Assembly (NCBI GenBank): GCA_015501605.1
Contig: JADNRZ010000001.1
Span: 2,604,001 to 2,668,000, forward strand
From: Panaeolus papilionaceus
Taxonomy: Eukaryota; Basidiomycota; Agaricomycetes; Agaricales
Reading direction: 5' to 3'
DNA: 64,000 nt
Under the pieces are notes generated by a model that saw nothing but the letters and a program-made list of their open reading frames with translations, made no database searches and was not told where the DNA came from. Numbering within the stretch: the stretch's first letter is position 1; each line of letters opens with the position of its first letter. Of the stretch, positions 10,355 to 22,545 are shown piece by piece. The position numbers and the translations under genes were made by a program.

Positions 10355-13290
10355 TTATTTCTCCTTCTGAATTTGGCCCAACTTCTCCATCAACGCATCC
10401 AACTGCCTCTTCACATCCTGAATTTCGTTGATTATAGAGCTTTCCATAGACTAGTTAAATGTGGTCAGCACCAGGTATCACAAAAAAATTCAAATAGCAC
10501 CCACCTGACCGCTATTGGGGAACACCTGGATCAATTCCTCAAAGGGAACCCTGCTGATCTCCAATCCATGGCAGGCCGGGTCGTCAACTTCTGGGTTGCG
10601 AGAAGTAGGCGAATCCTGCTCGCCCTCATTGTCACCCCTGAACCAGCTTTCCATCCAAACATGCCTCCTGCTGTCAAAGGCAGATTCACACAGCGCAATC
10701 ACACATAAAGGAATGAAAAAGACAACACTCATGACCCATCGGTTGACCTAGAAATGAAATCATAGAAGCACGCCATTAAGAACCCATTATGAACGGAAAA
10801 GAAGATATGCGACATACCTTTGCATAATTCTTATCACTCAGACGCAGAACGGGGAAGAACCTTCAATACGATGTTTTGTTAGCATTTCCTCATGAAACGG
10901 TCTATCGACCACTTCAGGTCAAAGAGACACTTACTCCAGAGGCGCAACAAGGAACATTTCAATGAGATTGAAAGGAGCAGGATAGACATAGGAATCAGGT
11001 GCCCTAATCATACCCACAGTCTTGCTGGCGAAGAAAGCCAGGTATTGTGCTTCCGCATCTTCGACGACCTTGAATTAATTAATTAGTTCACACAAGTCGA
11101 TGGAAGGGAAGAAAAGAACTTACATCGGAGTAGGCAGACGAGAACAAAGAGATGAGCACATTGAGCAACACGATGGCTGTCACAGCGCTCCATCTGAGGT
11201 AACGCATTAATGACACTGAAGAGTTATAACTAATCTTATATGTACTCACAGGTAGTAGAGCGTAAGACCAACTGGGCTTCCGGCGAACCTGCCGTAGTCT
11301 GGGGACCTATACGAGGTGTCAGCAAAATACCATATCGATTGGTGGGTTTCGTACTGAAGTAAGGACTGAATGAGGAGATTCAAGACAACCGACGGTGGCT
11401 CAATATTTCCATCGGCAGCATCTAGAGCAAAGAGGCCTTGGGCAAATCCAATGGCGAGGACAGAAAGAAGCTGCAATAAGATCAAGTCACTGAAGACAAA
11501 AACGTGAAGAGCAGAACTAACAGCAAAGAAGATGCCCGATTCCTTTAACATCCGAGCAACACAAATTTGCATCGTCCCGATGTATCTAGTAAGTAGCGGT
11601 TTAGCATCCGGAGAAAGTATAGATACCCAGAGCACGCGCACTTGTATCCATCAAACACGGTGATAATTTCTGTAATAGATGTCAACCATTATCGGAAAAC
11701 CAAATCTTGTCGTATGGACTTACTCATCCTGTAAACAGCTCTTCAGTATAGCATACCGGGAAATACCAGCACCACTTACCATATAAATGGTGCCACAAAA
11801 CTGAGGACCTGGAAACTTTGCAACTGATAGGCGGCTTGTTTGTCTGGTGGGCTCGTAAGGCCCGTGATTCGTAAAGTGAATGCGGCCAAGAGTAAAGTGT
11901 CCGTGATGAGGGTTATAATGTTCCAGAACGAGAATGCGCGCCATGTAACAAACCGGAGAAGAATAAACAACTGTGTAAAACTTTAGATAGGTCTATTGAT
12001 GACCTTGAATACCATCACATACTTTATGCAAATCTTGAACACCAGAGTTAAAAGTATAGCTTGGGAATGATAGATAAAGTACGTACCTTCGAGGATGAAG
12101 GACAGCGACATGAAATACAGTACCACTTCCCATTCGTCAAGTCCTCGACGGGGTTCGTTTAACTTTTCCAGGGGCTCTCGAACTTATCATTCATACAATA
12201 TTAATTGATGAAACAACAGCGAGGGGTCTTTCACGAACCTGCTTGCGAGTACACCACCAGGAAGAAAAGCCAGACGGAAATACGGAAGATATTTTGGTAT
12301 CTCGGGACGCCCAAGCGAGAGGGATCGAAATGACCCCAGAAGGTACGGTCACGGGTATCTTCATACACGACGTCTGAACAACAGATGTGAGCAGTTCGGT
12401 TGAAGAACGAAGCGAATAGACTTACAGTCGATATCATTATGCTTATTGTTCTTTTGAACAAGTTCTCCTGACCAGAGAGCATTGACAACTGTGGCAGAGT
12501 GAGATTGAATCATTGCACGAAAGTGTGGCACTGAACTCACTGTCTTGTGCCTCCGAAGAAGAGAGGAAAATGGTGCTGTGCAAGAGAGTAAGATCCGAGA
12601 GCATGCTCCAGGGAAAATGCAGGGTCAATCGCACCAGTGCTGGTCAATGGCCATTTCAAGAGCACTGGACATCTCGCTCTCGTCGCCGTCAATCTGTCGG
12701 TGCTTGAATCGCGTAGACATAATGTCCTTGATTCTGCCTGGCTCAGTCAAGTGGACAATCCTACGAGCCAGAACTTCGCAAGCGGTTGCTGAAAGCCGTC
12801 ATGAATATCAGGACCACGGCTCCAAATGTTGGATACACAAACCTCTCGCTAGATTTTCGCCATAATCTGCTGGATTGTGGTCTGCATCCCACATAAACTC
12901 GGCTCTAGCACGTAAGAGAGCATAGGGAAGCTGAGTACACGGTTCCCGAGGATGAGCAATAGAGCCACATTCGAAGGCACAAGACTCACGGCCTCTGCGA
13001 AGTCTCCTGCTGCAGCCCGGAAAGCAGACACAACTTGAGGTGTGATAATTCTGCTGGTTGGTTCAGAAATAGAATCTGGGTCTACCTCTACTGGCAACAA
13101 ATTCAGAGTGAGAGCTCTCAACCGCCTAACGAGTTCTATGTGATGGGAATAAATACAGGTCAAAAATTGAAGATAAAAGTAGAACTGTACTGGTCAATGT
13201 ATCAGGACCAGGTTTGACGGATCGTATAGAAATTAGAGAAGTGTTATCCTCTGCATCTCTGCCATTACCCACTCCAAGAAAATCGGACAT
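10355..13290 (-). CDS. YVC1: YVC1-type TRP cation channel
   Basis: This is a member of the fungal TRP channel family typified by yeast Yvc1, which releases calcium from the vacuole under osmotic stress. I read the start as MSDFLGVGNGRDAEDN, joined in frame to KLVRRLRALTLNLLPVEVD. The cytosolic N-terminus (SRIITPQVVSAFRAAAGDF) is followed by membrane segments such as VPRYQNIFRISVWLFFLVVY, FVTWRAFSFWNIITLITDTL and SFQVLSFVAPFIW. Next come GTMQICVARMLKESGIFFA and a pore-region block LSVLAIGFAQGLFALDAADG. A late segment reads MSVVFFIPLCVIALCESAFD, and the tail ends in a short helix MEKLGQIQKEK. About 14 exons are needed. Vacuolar location is inferred from the family; the sequence alone shows only a multi-pass membrane protein. 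Confidence 0.83.
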
Positions 13291-13475
13291 TGTGCTGGGA
13301 AGGCAGGAATGACGGGTGAGATGAAGGAAAGAGTTTTAAACCCAGTGTACCATGGAATTGAATTGAAGGGTACCCCTGTCAGGTGACAGACGTCATTTAA
13401 CCACGGCCGCGATATCATCGACGACAATCACGGACAAACACGCCGCCCCTTGTCTGCTTCAACCATTATAACGAT

Positions 13476-14186
13476 ATGCCAGTAAGTCTTGTTAGATTCT
13501 ATTTAAATGTCTAATAAATGCTCAATAAATTTATTATTATAGGCTTATCATTCATCCCTCAATGAAGAGCCAGATATGCGCCAGGTTGGCAACATGGCCA
13601 TTCTGCCAATCAGGACAAGAATTCGTGGTCCTGCTCCTGTTGGTGCGTTTAACTGCGCGATGTTTATTCACAATAACACTAATAATTTGTTTAAGCTGAC
13701 CCATCACAGCTAGACATCATTGACGAGACTCTCGACCTTTTTCGTGCCAACTCACTTTTCCGTAATTTCGAGATCAAGGGCCCTGCAGACCGTACTTTGA
13801 TTGTGCTCATTCTCTTCATCTCTGATTGCCTGGCTAAGATCGGAAGCGCTCGTACAGTTCCTACACAGATCGAAGCAGGCAAACTTTTGAACACGCTCTC
13901 CGTCGATACATTCCCCATCCCGGGCGATGCAAATTTCGCTTTGAACGCTCATTACGCGCCTCCTAGCAGTCGATCAGAAGCTGGTATGTAACACCGCGCC
14001 CTGTTTAGCCAACTACATTGATCACAATGAACCCCAGAATACCTACGACAGTATCTGGTCCAGACGCGACAAGAGCTGGCAGCGCGTCTCATTGAGAAAC
14101 TTTATGCAGATGGTACAGGAAAGCCAAGTAAATGGTGGATGTCGTTCCAGAAGAGAAGATTCATGAACAGGAGTTTGGGATCATAG
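13476..14186 (+). CDS. ARC18: Arp2/3 complex subunit 3 (ARPC3/Arc18)
   Basis: ARPC3 is a structural subunit of the Arp2/3 complex, which nucleates branched actin at endocytic patches. The protein is about 179 residues, the usual size. It starts [20 protein letters not shown], followed by [14 protein letters not shown], then [20 protein letters not shown], and ends [20 protein letters not shown], all family hallmarks. Exon 1 is only six coding bases (ATGCCA, 13476-13481). Further introns split GCTCCTGTTG from CTGACCCATCACAG and follow SSRSEA. The stop lies 73 bp from the stop of the convergent NOB1 gene. Confidence 0.94.
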
Positions 14187-14259
14187 AAAATGTTGTTGTG
14201 GTATTATTGCTCATAACAAATTCTAAAACATCGATGATATGACTCTGGAAAAGATCTAA

Positions 14260-15870
14260 CTACTTCTTTTTCCTCGCTTGATTTGGGTTCTTACGCCCGT
14301 ACCCGATCTGAGGCATATCGCCGTCCATTCCAGCATGTTTCGCAGTACGGCCTTTGCCCCCAGATCCGACACTAAGGATACCTGGGACCCAATCTGGATC
14401 CATCCAGCTGCTTACTCCTGCATTTGCGCCTGTGACATCCATACCCCGACTCAAAATCCCCTTCAATAACCGTTCTTCTTCCTTCTGGCGTTTGCCATCA
14501 GCCCTCTTCTTTGCGCGCATGTACTCGACCTGATCTTCACGCAAGATCAAACCTGTACCAGGACCAGTCTTTGCCGAACCAGATTTTGGCAATGGGATCG
14601 AATATTTCGTTCCACGGATTTTGTACTGGAAGTTGGGTTTTAAATGTACTTGCATGACGGGTGCACTTGAGGAAGCATTGGGTGAAGAGATGGTAACCGA
14701 CGCTCTGATCAATGTAGGGTTTCCACAAGATGGGCAGAATTTTTTCGAGTTGTCTTTGCAAAGTCTGAAACACGATCAGTTTATGGTATTTAAGATACGA
14801 TCATGGTCTACTCACTTGAAGCATGCATGACACCGCAGTACCCAGTTTTTCACCTTTTCTATCCGCTTTCCTTCCAAACCAACCAGATTTAAACCCATCT
14901 GTAGCAACACATTTTGCATCGCAAAATCAGCCGTCATGCAACCAGTTCCGATGGGATCTGCTTTTGTTTTTCCCTTGACATTATCGGCGGGCAGCAAATC
15001 GAGTGCTTTCGATTTGTGTAGACCAACGTTTGAAGGAGTGATCCACTCTCCTTCTCCGTCATCTGAATCGGATGGATCCTCGTATATTGGACCGTCATCC
15101 GAGAGTGAACCCGCTTCATTTTCCACGGGTTGAGGAGAACCGTCGTCGTCGTCCTTTATAGGCGTCAATTCGACGTCCAAAGGCTCCAACTCGCCGTCTT
15201 CCTCGACTGCATCTGACGATTCTTCCAATGGTATGGGATTAGAGTCATCTACAGTTTCAGCAGTCTCAGGTGCTTCGGAGGTTGGTTCGGTATTTTCGGG
15301 GTTGATTGCCAGGTTCTCCAAAGTTTGGGTCAGGTCCGCCGGGTCTTTGGAATCTGTCGGAGGTGCGGCTTCAGTTTCGGTCGGGTTTTCAGTCGTTTCT
15401 GTGGTGGCGGACTGTCCATAAAATCAATCAACTGAAGCATATTGCGAATTCCAAATACATACCGTCGAAGCCTGATTTGCGGCTTCCGACTCTTTCGCTT
15501 TCTTGTCTTCCTCGTGAAGACGGTAGGTCAATGCCAATATACAAAGATCGGCGTGAGATAGAACAGAGTAGTCTCCAGTTTTTTTGGCCCATTGTATAAC
15601 TGCAGAACGTTATATACCATCGAAAAAACAACATAATGGATTCGTACCATGCGAAAGGGCTGCAGGGTCTGGCGATTTAATTTCGACCTTGACTCCAGAC
15701 ATCAGACCCAAACGCTCAAAATGCTCCCGAGCTCGACCATCCTTTAATTCTGAGAGAACCTCTGGAGTTGTGAGGTAAGTTTCAGCCAAACCTCGAAGTG
15801 GCGATAGTGAAAGTAGTGGACCAGCATCGAGAACAAGTCTTTTGCATTGTGGTTTTTGATCTGTGGACAT
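14260..15870 (-). CDS. NOB1: NOB1, endonuclease for 20S pre-rRNA D-site cleavage
   Basis: Nob1 cuts the 3' end of 18S rRNA late in 40S ribosome maturation. The N-terminal PIN domain starts LVLDAGPLLSL with a catalytic Asp. It continues through ELKDGRAREHFERLG and WAKKTGDYSVLSHADLCILA. A long acidic linker rich in Ser, Asp and Glu follows (about residues 120-270). Then comes the family block GCMTADFAMQNVLLQMGL and a zinc ribbon with paired cysteines (CHACFK and FCPSCGNPTL). The C-terminus is basic (NPNQARKKK). Total length is about 500 residues. Introns lie near 15600-15650, 15420-15470 and 14765-14815. It is divergent from LEU2. Confidence 0.95.
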
Positions 15871-16136
15871 GGTTTCTGCTTTAAAGTGTCTGTCTATTTA
15901 GATTAGAAAGAGTTTCGAAAATCTAATACTTAGCACGTGTTGAATCGATCAAAATCAATAATTTAATAATAAACTGATAAGATAAAATGAGCTTCGGCCG
16001 AGTCTCAAGTGACGTCTGTTTCGGTAAACCGAAAAATCACAACTCATTAAATTAAAAGACCTTGTCTAATTCCACAATCCCTCTCATCGCAACTTATCCC
16101 AGGTCTCTTCTTCTTACTACAACCGCTTACTCCTAA
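15871..16136. promoter_or_regulatory. Shared NOB1/LEU2 promoter
   Basis: This 266-bp region carries CACGTG at 15934-15939, the palindrome TCGGCCGA at 15994-16001, a CRE-like TGACGTC at 16010-16016, and TTTCGGTAAACCGAAA at 16019-16034. The last is an inverted repeat with CGG and CCG half-sites four bases apart, as zinc-cluster (Zn2Cys6) regulators can bind. Yeast LEU2 is controlled by a zinc-cluster factor (Leu3), so a comparable site is plausible, but spacing and orientation differ from the Leu3 consensus. Confidence 0.45.
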
Positions 16137-17506
16137 ATGTCTCCAAAAACGTACGCGTCCTTCATCCTCACATACTAAATCTAACCTCACATCTCGATAG
16201 CTTCCGTATTGTCGTCCTTCCAGGAGATGGAATAGGTACACTTTAGTTCCAACCTTCGAGGGGCGCGTTTAATCAGAGTTTAATGCAAATTACAGGTCCC
16301 GAGGTGGTCGACGAGGCATTGAAAGTCCTCACAGTCATATCAGAAAGGTCATCAGACTTCAAACTCAAGCTCGAGTCACACTTGTTCGGTGGTTGCGCGA
16401 TCGATGAAGTGGGTGAACCCCTTCCTGCGTCTACCTTGAAAGCTTGTCAGGAGGCCGATGCGATCCTCATGGGTAGGTATCCATTTCGTATCCATACTTC
16501 TATATTATCACTCATTGCGCGCGATAGGTTCCATCGGTGGTCCCAAATGGGGTGTGAGCGCTAAAGTGAGGCCTGAACCTGGTCTCCTTGCCCTTCGAAA
16601 GACTCTCGGACTCTACGCTAACATTCGACCTGCCAACATTGCTTCTGAATCTCTCCTCGACCATTCACCTCTCAGACCCGAGATCGCGCGTGGTGTGGAT
16701 ATGATCGTCGTCCGTGAACTTATCGGAGGCGTGTACTTTGGCGCTCGAAAGGAGCAGAACGTTGACCCAGATCCCAATGTCGCGTGGGATACTATGATCT
16801 ACAGCGTTGAAGAAGTCCAGAGGATCACTCGAGTCGCAGCTCAGATTGCCCTCGCTGCCAACCCTCCCCTTGAGATTCACTCCATCGACAAAGCCAACGT
16901 CCTCGCTAGCTCCCGATTGTGGCGCAAAGTCGTCACTGAGACCTTGACCGCAGAATATCCTCAGCTCAAACTTGACCACAATCTCGTCGATTCTGCTGCC
17001 ATGGTCATGGTATCAAACCCCAAAAAACTCAATGGTGTCATCCTGACTGAGAATCTCTTCGGTGACATGTACGTGCTCCTTTATCTCGCACCATTCGACT
17101 AGAGCCTGATAACTTGATCGCTCTATGCAGCCTCTCTGACCAATCAAGTGTCATTCCAGGATCACTCGGCCTTCTCCCCTCTGCATCTCTCGCTGGTGCT
17201 CCTTCCGCTCCCTCCGCCGACTTCAAGCCCACAACCGGCCTCTACGAACCCATCCACGGATCTGCACCTGATATCGCCGGGAAGGGAATCGCCAATCCCA
17301 TTGGAACCATTCTCAGCGCTGCTATGCTCCTCCGGTACTCGCTGGGTCTCGAGAAGCCCGCTAAAGCCGTCGAGGATGCTGTACAAAAGGTGCTTGACAA
17401 TGTCGAGCAAGGTGGTCTTGGACTGAGGACCGCTGACCTCGGTGGTAAAGCAACCACGAAGCAGATCGGAGACAGTATCGTTCAAGTATTGCAGGAAACG
17501 CTCTAA
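16137..17506 (+). CDS. LEU2: 3-isopropylmalate dehydrogenase
   Basis: This enzyme carries out the third step of leucine synthesis: NAD-dependent oxidation and decarboxylation of 3-isopropylmalate. Five exons join in frame. They read [20 protein letters not shown] (exon 1 is only 14 bases), a conserved block up to [15 protein letters not shown] with YANIRPAN and REL(I)GGVYFG, and finally the nucleotide-binding end. Key features are seen: [13 protein letters not shown], the metal-binding [24 protein letters not shown], and the NAD-binding [14 protein letters not shown]. Length is about 375 residues, normal for fungi. The start is fixed by the N-terminal strand [12 protein letters not shown]. 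Confidence 0.97.
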
Positions 17507-17689
17507 TTTCACTACAACTATATTCGAATCGATATCGGGTATCAAGGGGATAAAAATGATCTAATTTTTAATTTTACAAAATAACAAAGAGATAGCTAGT
17601 AGTATTAAGTGTAAGCAATAGCAGAGGAATACGAAATGTCTAGTAATTCAAGTCCGAGTTTTTGAATGTAAAGTGGGCATGATTTTTGT

Positions 17690-20257
17690 TTATTTTGCCA
17701 AAATGATGCAGGTCCTCGAAGGAATGTAAACCTGCAAGGAGATGGTGTTAGACAGAGAATAACAAGGGGGGGGGGGGGGGGGGGGGGAAGGTCGTACCTG
17801 GATCCAGTTCTTCCTGCCATTCCACTCCATAGGGGTTGTATGGAACCGGCTCGAGAGGTCGATGTTGTCGAATCCTCCGAATCTCTTTTCGTCGCTGCTC
17901 AAGACGATACGATATTCTCCAGCCTCCTCGACACCCACACGATAATCCGTGTAGGACTGGGTAGGGTGGAAGTTGAAGACGAAGAGAAGTCCGGCACGTT
18001 CGAACACAAGGACTTTGTCCGATTCGTTTTTGAGAGAAACATAAGCCTGCGAGTCAACTGCTTGAGAACCAATTGTCTTAACAGTAGTGTTAGCGGTCCT
18101 TACTTGTGGAGCATCGAGCCATCCATACTGGCCAGCGACGCGGTTCATCTCGCAGTCAAAGTTGTTCAAGTATTTGTATCGAAGTAACTCGTCATCGAGT
18201 ACGTTCCATTGACGACGTGCGTATTGGAACGAGTTTCCGTTACCCTCTCGAGGGAAATCAAGCCACTAAAGTCCCCAATCGACATGAACATCGGATTATT
18301 TTCTGGAAACCACCAACAGACATACCTCGGGGTGACCAAATTCGTTTCCTTCGAAGTTCAGATAACCTTCACCACCGAGCGCATGAGTGACCAAACTATC
18401 GATTAACTTTGAGCAAGGTATACACTTGTACTGAATCGTGCAACGTACCGAATCATTTTGTGGAGCGAGATGCCCCGAGCGATGATGGGGGTCATCGGGG
18501 TAAGGTCGGACATGTTGGTATCTAAATCGAATATAAAATGCGGTAGAAGTGATCAAGTTAAATCGACTTACACATTTCCTTGTCCATTAACCAGAACGCC
18601 AATGTCTTATCACCGACGAGCGCTTGGTCATGACTTTCTGCATATGCAATACTTTTCTCGCCATGGCGCCTGTTAGTGAGGGTATGCACAATATTTGCAA
18701 TATCCCACTGGTCGTCTTGCGTGTGTTTGAGGAGTTTAATCCACATATCCGGGATTGCCATCGAAAGTCTGTAGTCAAAGCCGACGCCTCCGACTTGGAC
18801 AGGCTTGCAGAGCAAAGGCATTCCAGAAACGTCTTCGGCGATGGTCGTCATGAATGGGTAGAGGGCATGCATAGAATCATTCGCCTAACGTTAATAATGA
18901 CGTCAGAGATAGAAATCGAGGAACGTTGAGGATCTGCCTACCAGCATCAGATAGACAATAGCCTCCTCATCTGCGGAGTCACCGAAATATTCATGATAGC
19001 CCCCAGAGAAGCCAGTGCCCATGCCATGATGCTTGTACATCATACTAGTAACACCATCGAATCGGAAGCCATCGAAATGGTACTCTTCGACCCAGAAGCG
19101 CAAGTTACTGAGCAAGAAGCGGAGAACTTCATGATGGCAATAGTTGAAGAGACGACTGTCCCAAAGATCATGACGTCCACGGCCTCCCTCATGGAAGTAT
19201 AAGTGATCGGTTCCATCGAATTCGTTGATACCGTCAAGGACATTCTTGCAGGCATGCGAATGTACGATATCCAAGAGGACGGTCAATCCGAGTGAATGGG
19301 CAGTGTCGACGAGTTCCTTGAGATCCTCGGGGCTTCCACAGCGCGATGTAGCAGCGAAAAAGCTGGTCACTTGATAACCAAATGCTGTTTAAAAGGTGAG
19401 TATCATCACAATTGTACCATTCGAAGCATTAATTTAGAATGAGATGCTTACAAGCATAATATGCGTGTTCCATGACAGCCATTAACTGAATAGCGTTATA
19501 ATTGAGAGCTTTAATTCTGGGCAGAACATTCTTGGTAAATTCTTTGTAGGTGCCAACTCTTTGCTCGGAAGTAGAGATTCCGACATGGGCTTCATAGATT
19601 CGGAGGTTGGTTGGCTTCGGGGGATGGGGGTATTTGAAAGTATACTTCTCGGAAGCAGGGGGATTCCAAAATCTGGCATCGTAGACAGGAGAGACGTCAA
19701 TGTCCTGAGTAACGCGCTTTATCCAGGCAGGAATGCGCTCGATGCGTGATCTATCAGGAAGAACCATTGAAATCTATTGAAAGGGATGAATAGAAAGCGG
19801 ATTAATTGATGACTGGAGCACTCCACCTTAATTTTGGTGTCATGGGGTATAGCACATCTTCCAGAAGGCAGAGGGGGGACTGTTATTTCCCAAATCCCAA
19901 AGTCATTTTGGGTCATGGGGTGGCTGGTTCTGTTCCAGCTATCTGAAAACAGAAGACTTGAATTAAGCCCATGATGAACACCAAAAACAATGAAGGCCAC
20001 ATACTGAACTCGCCAATGAGATATGCTTCTACTGCGTTCGGTGCCCATTCTCGATAAACGACCTCGTTCTTTGGACCGATATTCAAACCAAAACGGAGGT
20101 ACCCTTTTGTGAAAGAGTCGTAGCCTCCTTCATGTTTCTCGATAGTGTCCTTCCAACGTCTGAAACTATTGTGCCTTTGGATGATGGCGGCGATGTTTGG
20201 CTTCAGATATGGGTCAATATCGACGATAGTCTGTGGATGAAGAGGTAAGGTAGACAT
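17690..20257 (-). CDS. GLC3: 1,4-alpha-glucan (glycogen) branching enzyme
   Basis: This GH13 enzyme makes alpha-1,6 branches in glycogen. The N-terminal CBM48 part includes [20 protein letters not shown] and [11 protein letters not shown]. The TIM barrel shows [14 protein letters not shown], the nucleophile block [17 protein letters not shown], the acid/base block [13 protein letters not shown], and [14 protein letters not shown]. Further on are [20 protein letters not shown] and the C-terminal beta domain. Total length is about 680 residues, as expected. The last exon encodes only [13 protein letters not shown], after an intron that contains a run of 22 C on the coding strand. The start at 20257 ([20 protein letters not shown]) is chosen by homology. 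An in-frame upstream Met at 20350 would read through a minisatellite and is less likely. Confidence 0.96.
17766..17787. repeat. Homopolymer run of 22 G (+ strand)
   Basis: This perfect mononucleotide tract lies inside the last intron of the branching-enzyme gene, ten bases after its donor site on the coding strand (GTACGACCTT then C22). It could vary in length between strains and could affect sequencing accuracy or splicing. Confidence 0.95.
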
Positions 20258-20280
20258 GAAAAAAAAAAAACTGTGGGAAT

Positions 20281-20313
20281 GGGATGGTGGAGGGATGGTG
20301 GAGGGATGGTGGA
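20281..20313. repeat. 11-bp minisatellite, three copies
   Basis: GGGATGGTGGA is repeated three times exactly, with a partial fourth, in the leader just upstream of the branching-enzyme start codon. A run of 12 A on the + strand lies between it and the ATG. Confidence 0.9.
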
Positions 20314-20754
20314 TGGGAGAGGAGTCTTTCAATTTTATACCTGCAAGCAAGGGTTATCGAACGGGTTACGCATGATGTAATAACATACGATCGCCATCAA
20401 TCCTGCACATCTTCCATTTAGGGGTTGGTTCTTGCTCAATCGTCATAAAATATATATAAAATTCAGTCAAGAAATTCATTTTAATTCTTATATCAAGTTA
20501 ATAAATACTTTAAAAAGATTCAAAGTCAAAAAAATCAAATCATCCAAGCAAATACTTTATCGCGAACTGCCGCATTTGGAAAGGACCCTCGGAGGGTCGG
20601 TCCCTGGGAGTTGCAACTGTCCGCCACCCTTCTTTTCTTCTTCCACCCCAAATCTATTGATTCCAGATAACAAAACAAATTCTTCCCAGTTCATTCTTCA
20701 TAACAGTACATTTAGAATCCATTTGTGCTACATTACTCATATTAGTCTGTCAGC
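20314..20754. other. Divergent intergenic region
   Basis: This is the promoter space between the branching-enzyme gene (-) and the RING protein gene (+). It is AT-rich, with a C/T-rich stretch (CCACCCTTCTTTTCTTCTTCCACCC) near 20620. I see no gene. Confidence 0.55.
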
Positions 20755-22159
20755 ATGACAAAAACCAGAACTATAACAGGAGCTGTTTCGGAGAGCGAGT
20801 TCGAAGAGGGGAGTGCCTCAAATCATCACATTAAAGATGCAGAGAGCAGTCTACAGGTATCTCGGGATCTTTCTTCCTGTCTAAATTTTCACTGACATCT
20901 AGAAATTCCTGGACATAGACTCACTTGGATGGTGTGAACTCTGGTATCAATCAGCTTCTAAGACAAATCCAGGCTCTCCGAAGTGAGAACAAGTCTTTGA
21001 AGCAAAAACTAAAGAGGGCGGAAGAGCAGATTTTATGTATTACTCCATCCAAGACAGATAAATCAGAATCTAGGGCAGCTGCACTAAGTACCCAGATTGC
21101 GGAATTAAAATCCCAATTCGATGAGCTACGAAATGTACGTGGCGTTTTATTTGTTTAAACATGGCTGACACGCTTGCCATTGGGCACTTAGGAAAACAAG
21201 AAGCAAAAGAAGAAGATTGAAAAGGTCAGTCAATTCAGCTCACATATGAGGAATTCAGGTATCTCATCAGTAGCCAGATGAGGCAAAAAGAGCTCGAAGC
21301 TGAAGCTGAGGACTTGAGGATAAACAAGTTGAAGGAGAGCGGCGAGATCGATCCTGAATACCGTATGCGTAAAGTTCGTCGACAATGTTGTTGCCTGTGT
21401 TACTCGTAAAATTTCTGCTGACCAGTCGTGAACAGCTGCTGCGGAAGTTCAGCGACTACATGTTGATGAACACTATTGCCGACGACTCAAGTGAAACCTG
21501 CGTTGTTTGTATTGAGCCGTTTGTTAAGAAAAAGTGTTCTTCGTACGTCACACCTCATTTTACCTTCGATTCACACTAAACTGAATCTATCTTATTTCAG
21601 TCTTAGTTGTGAGCATATTATTTGCCATGATTGTCTTCCAGGGATATCGAAAGGAGCGGATGAAACGATACACTGTCCTCAGTGTCGAGGAGTGACAGAG
21701 CGCGATGACCTGGAGCTCATTCACATGACAGAGGGAGAGAGGTGGGATGAATTGCTCACGATAGCAAGAGCATGGTGTGCTTGGGATCAGAGAGGGAATA
21801 TGGAAACGAGTGAAGAAGAATCAGAAGAGAATTTTATTGATGATGGAGAAGAAACGTAAGCTCAGAACACACTTTCAGTTATAGCAATCTGTTCTGATGT
21901 TTGGAATAGTTCAGAGGCATCTCAATTAGCTCCAACTTCAGCCGCAGTATCACAGAGGGCGAACACGCCAGATGATGAACTTCTTGAGGAGGAAAATGGG
22001 GACGAAGCCGATGAAGATTCAGACGTATCGATACCAATCACGCCGCGTCGACTACGGCCCCGTCCAAAGGCATATTCAGAGTCTCCGGTACAGGACAAGC
22101 GAAAGATGTTAGCAGAATTAGCGGAAGAAAGAGAGAGGGCCCATAAGCGACGGCGCTAG
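20755..22159 (+). CDS. RING-finger protein with N-terminal coiled coil
   Basis: Probable E3 ubiquitin ligase, about 340 residues. Exon 1 is MTKTRTITGAVSESEFEE... and ends SSLQ; the next exon opens THLDGVNSGINQLLRQIQAL and gives a strong coiled coil (ENKSLKQKLKRAEEQI). A further coiled segment contains LISSQMRQKELEAEAEDLR. The RING has CVVCIEPF, then CEHIICHDCLPG, then HCPQCRG, a C3HC4-like pattern. An intron lies between its first and second halves (before LSCEH). The tail is acidic, then basic, ending RERAHKRRR. Its partner and substrate are not evident. The join just before LLRKFSDYMLM is not fully certain. Confidence 0.75.
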
Positions 22160-22545
22160 ATGTGTTCTGTGAACCTGGACCCTCTTTTTTTCACAGCTTA
22201 ATATCTTGGGGTCCCTTGAAATAAGTTGTATTCATATTTTTTGTACAATCCAATAGTAATTTTTATTTTATCTCTATGTATTAGTTCCAATGTCTTTGAT
22301 AAACAAACAACGTTGACCCAGGGCTGAACACCCCTGAGTCTGAGAGTCTGAGAGTCCCGACGCGTCGTTCACGTGACCGTTACCGCTTGGTTGAGCTCCC
22401 AAGTCCACTGCCACCAGTCAATTGTGCTTAGATCGGCCATCCACTTTCCTTTCACCTTTATATCCTCTGCCATTGCATTCCAGAGTCTACCTCTGGCTGT
22501 CAACCGCCGCCTCTCGGTTTAATTAAGGCCACTTTTCCTTTTGCA
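22160..22545. promoter_or_regulatory. Upstream region of the first RhoGEF
   Basis: This region between two tandem genes contains the direct repeat TGAGAGTC (twice, 22341-22356), then ACGCGT at 22360-22365 and TTCACGTGACC with CACGTG at 22370-22375. A T-rich stretch follows the RING gene and may hold its poly(A) signals. Confidence 0.45.
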
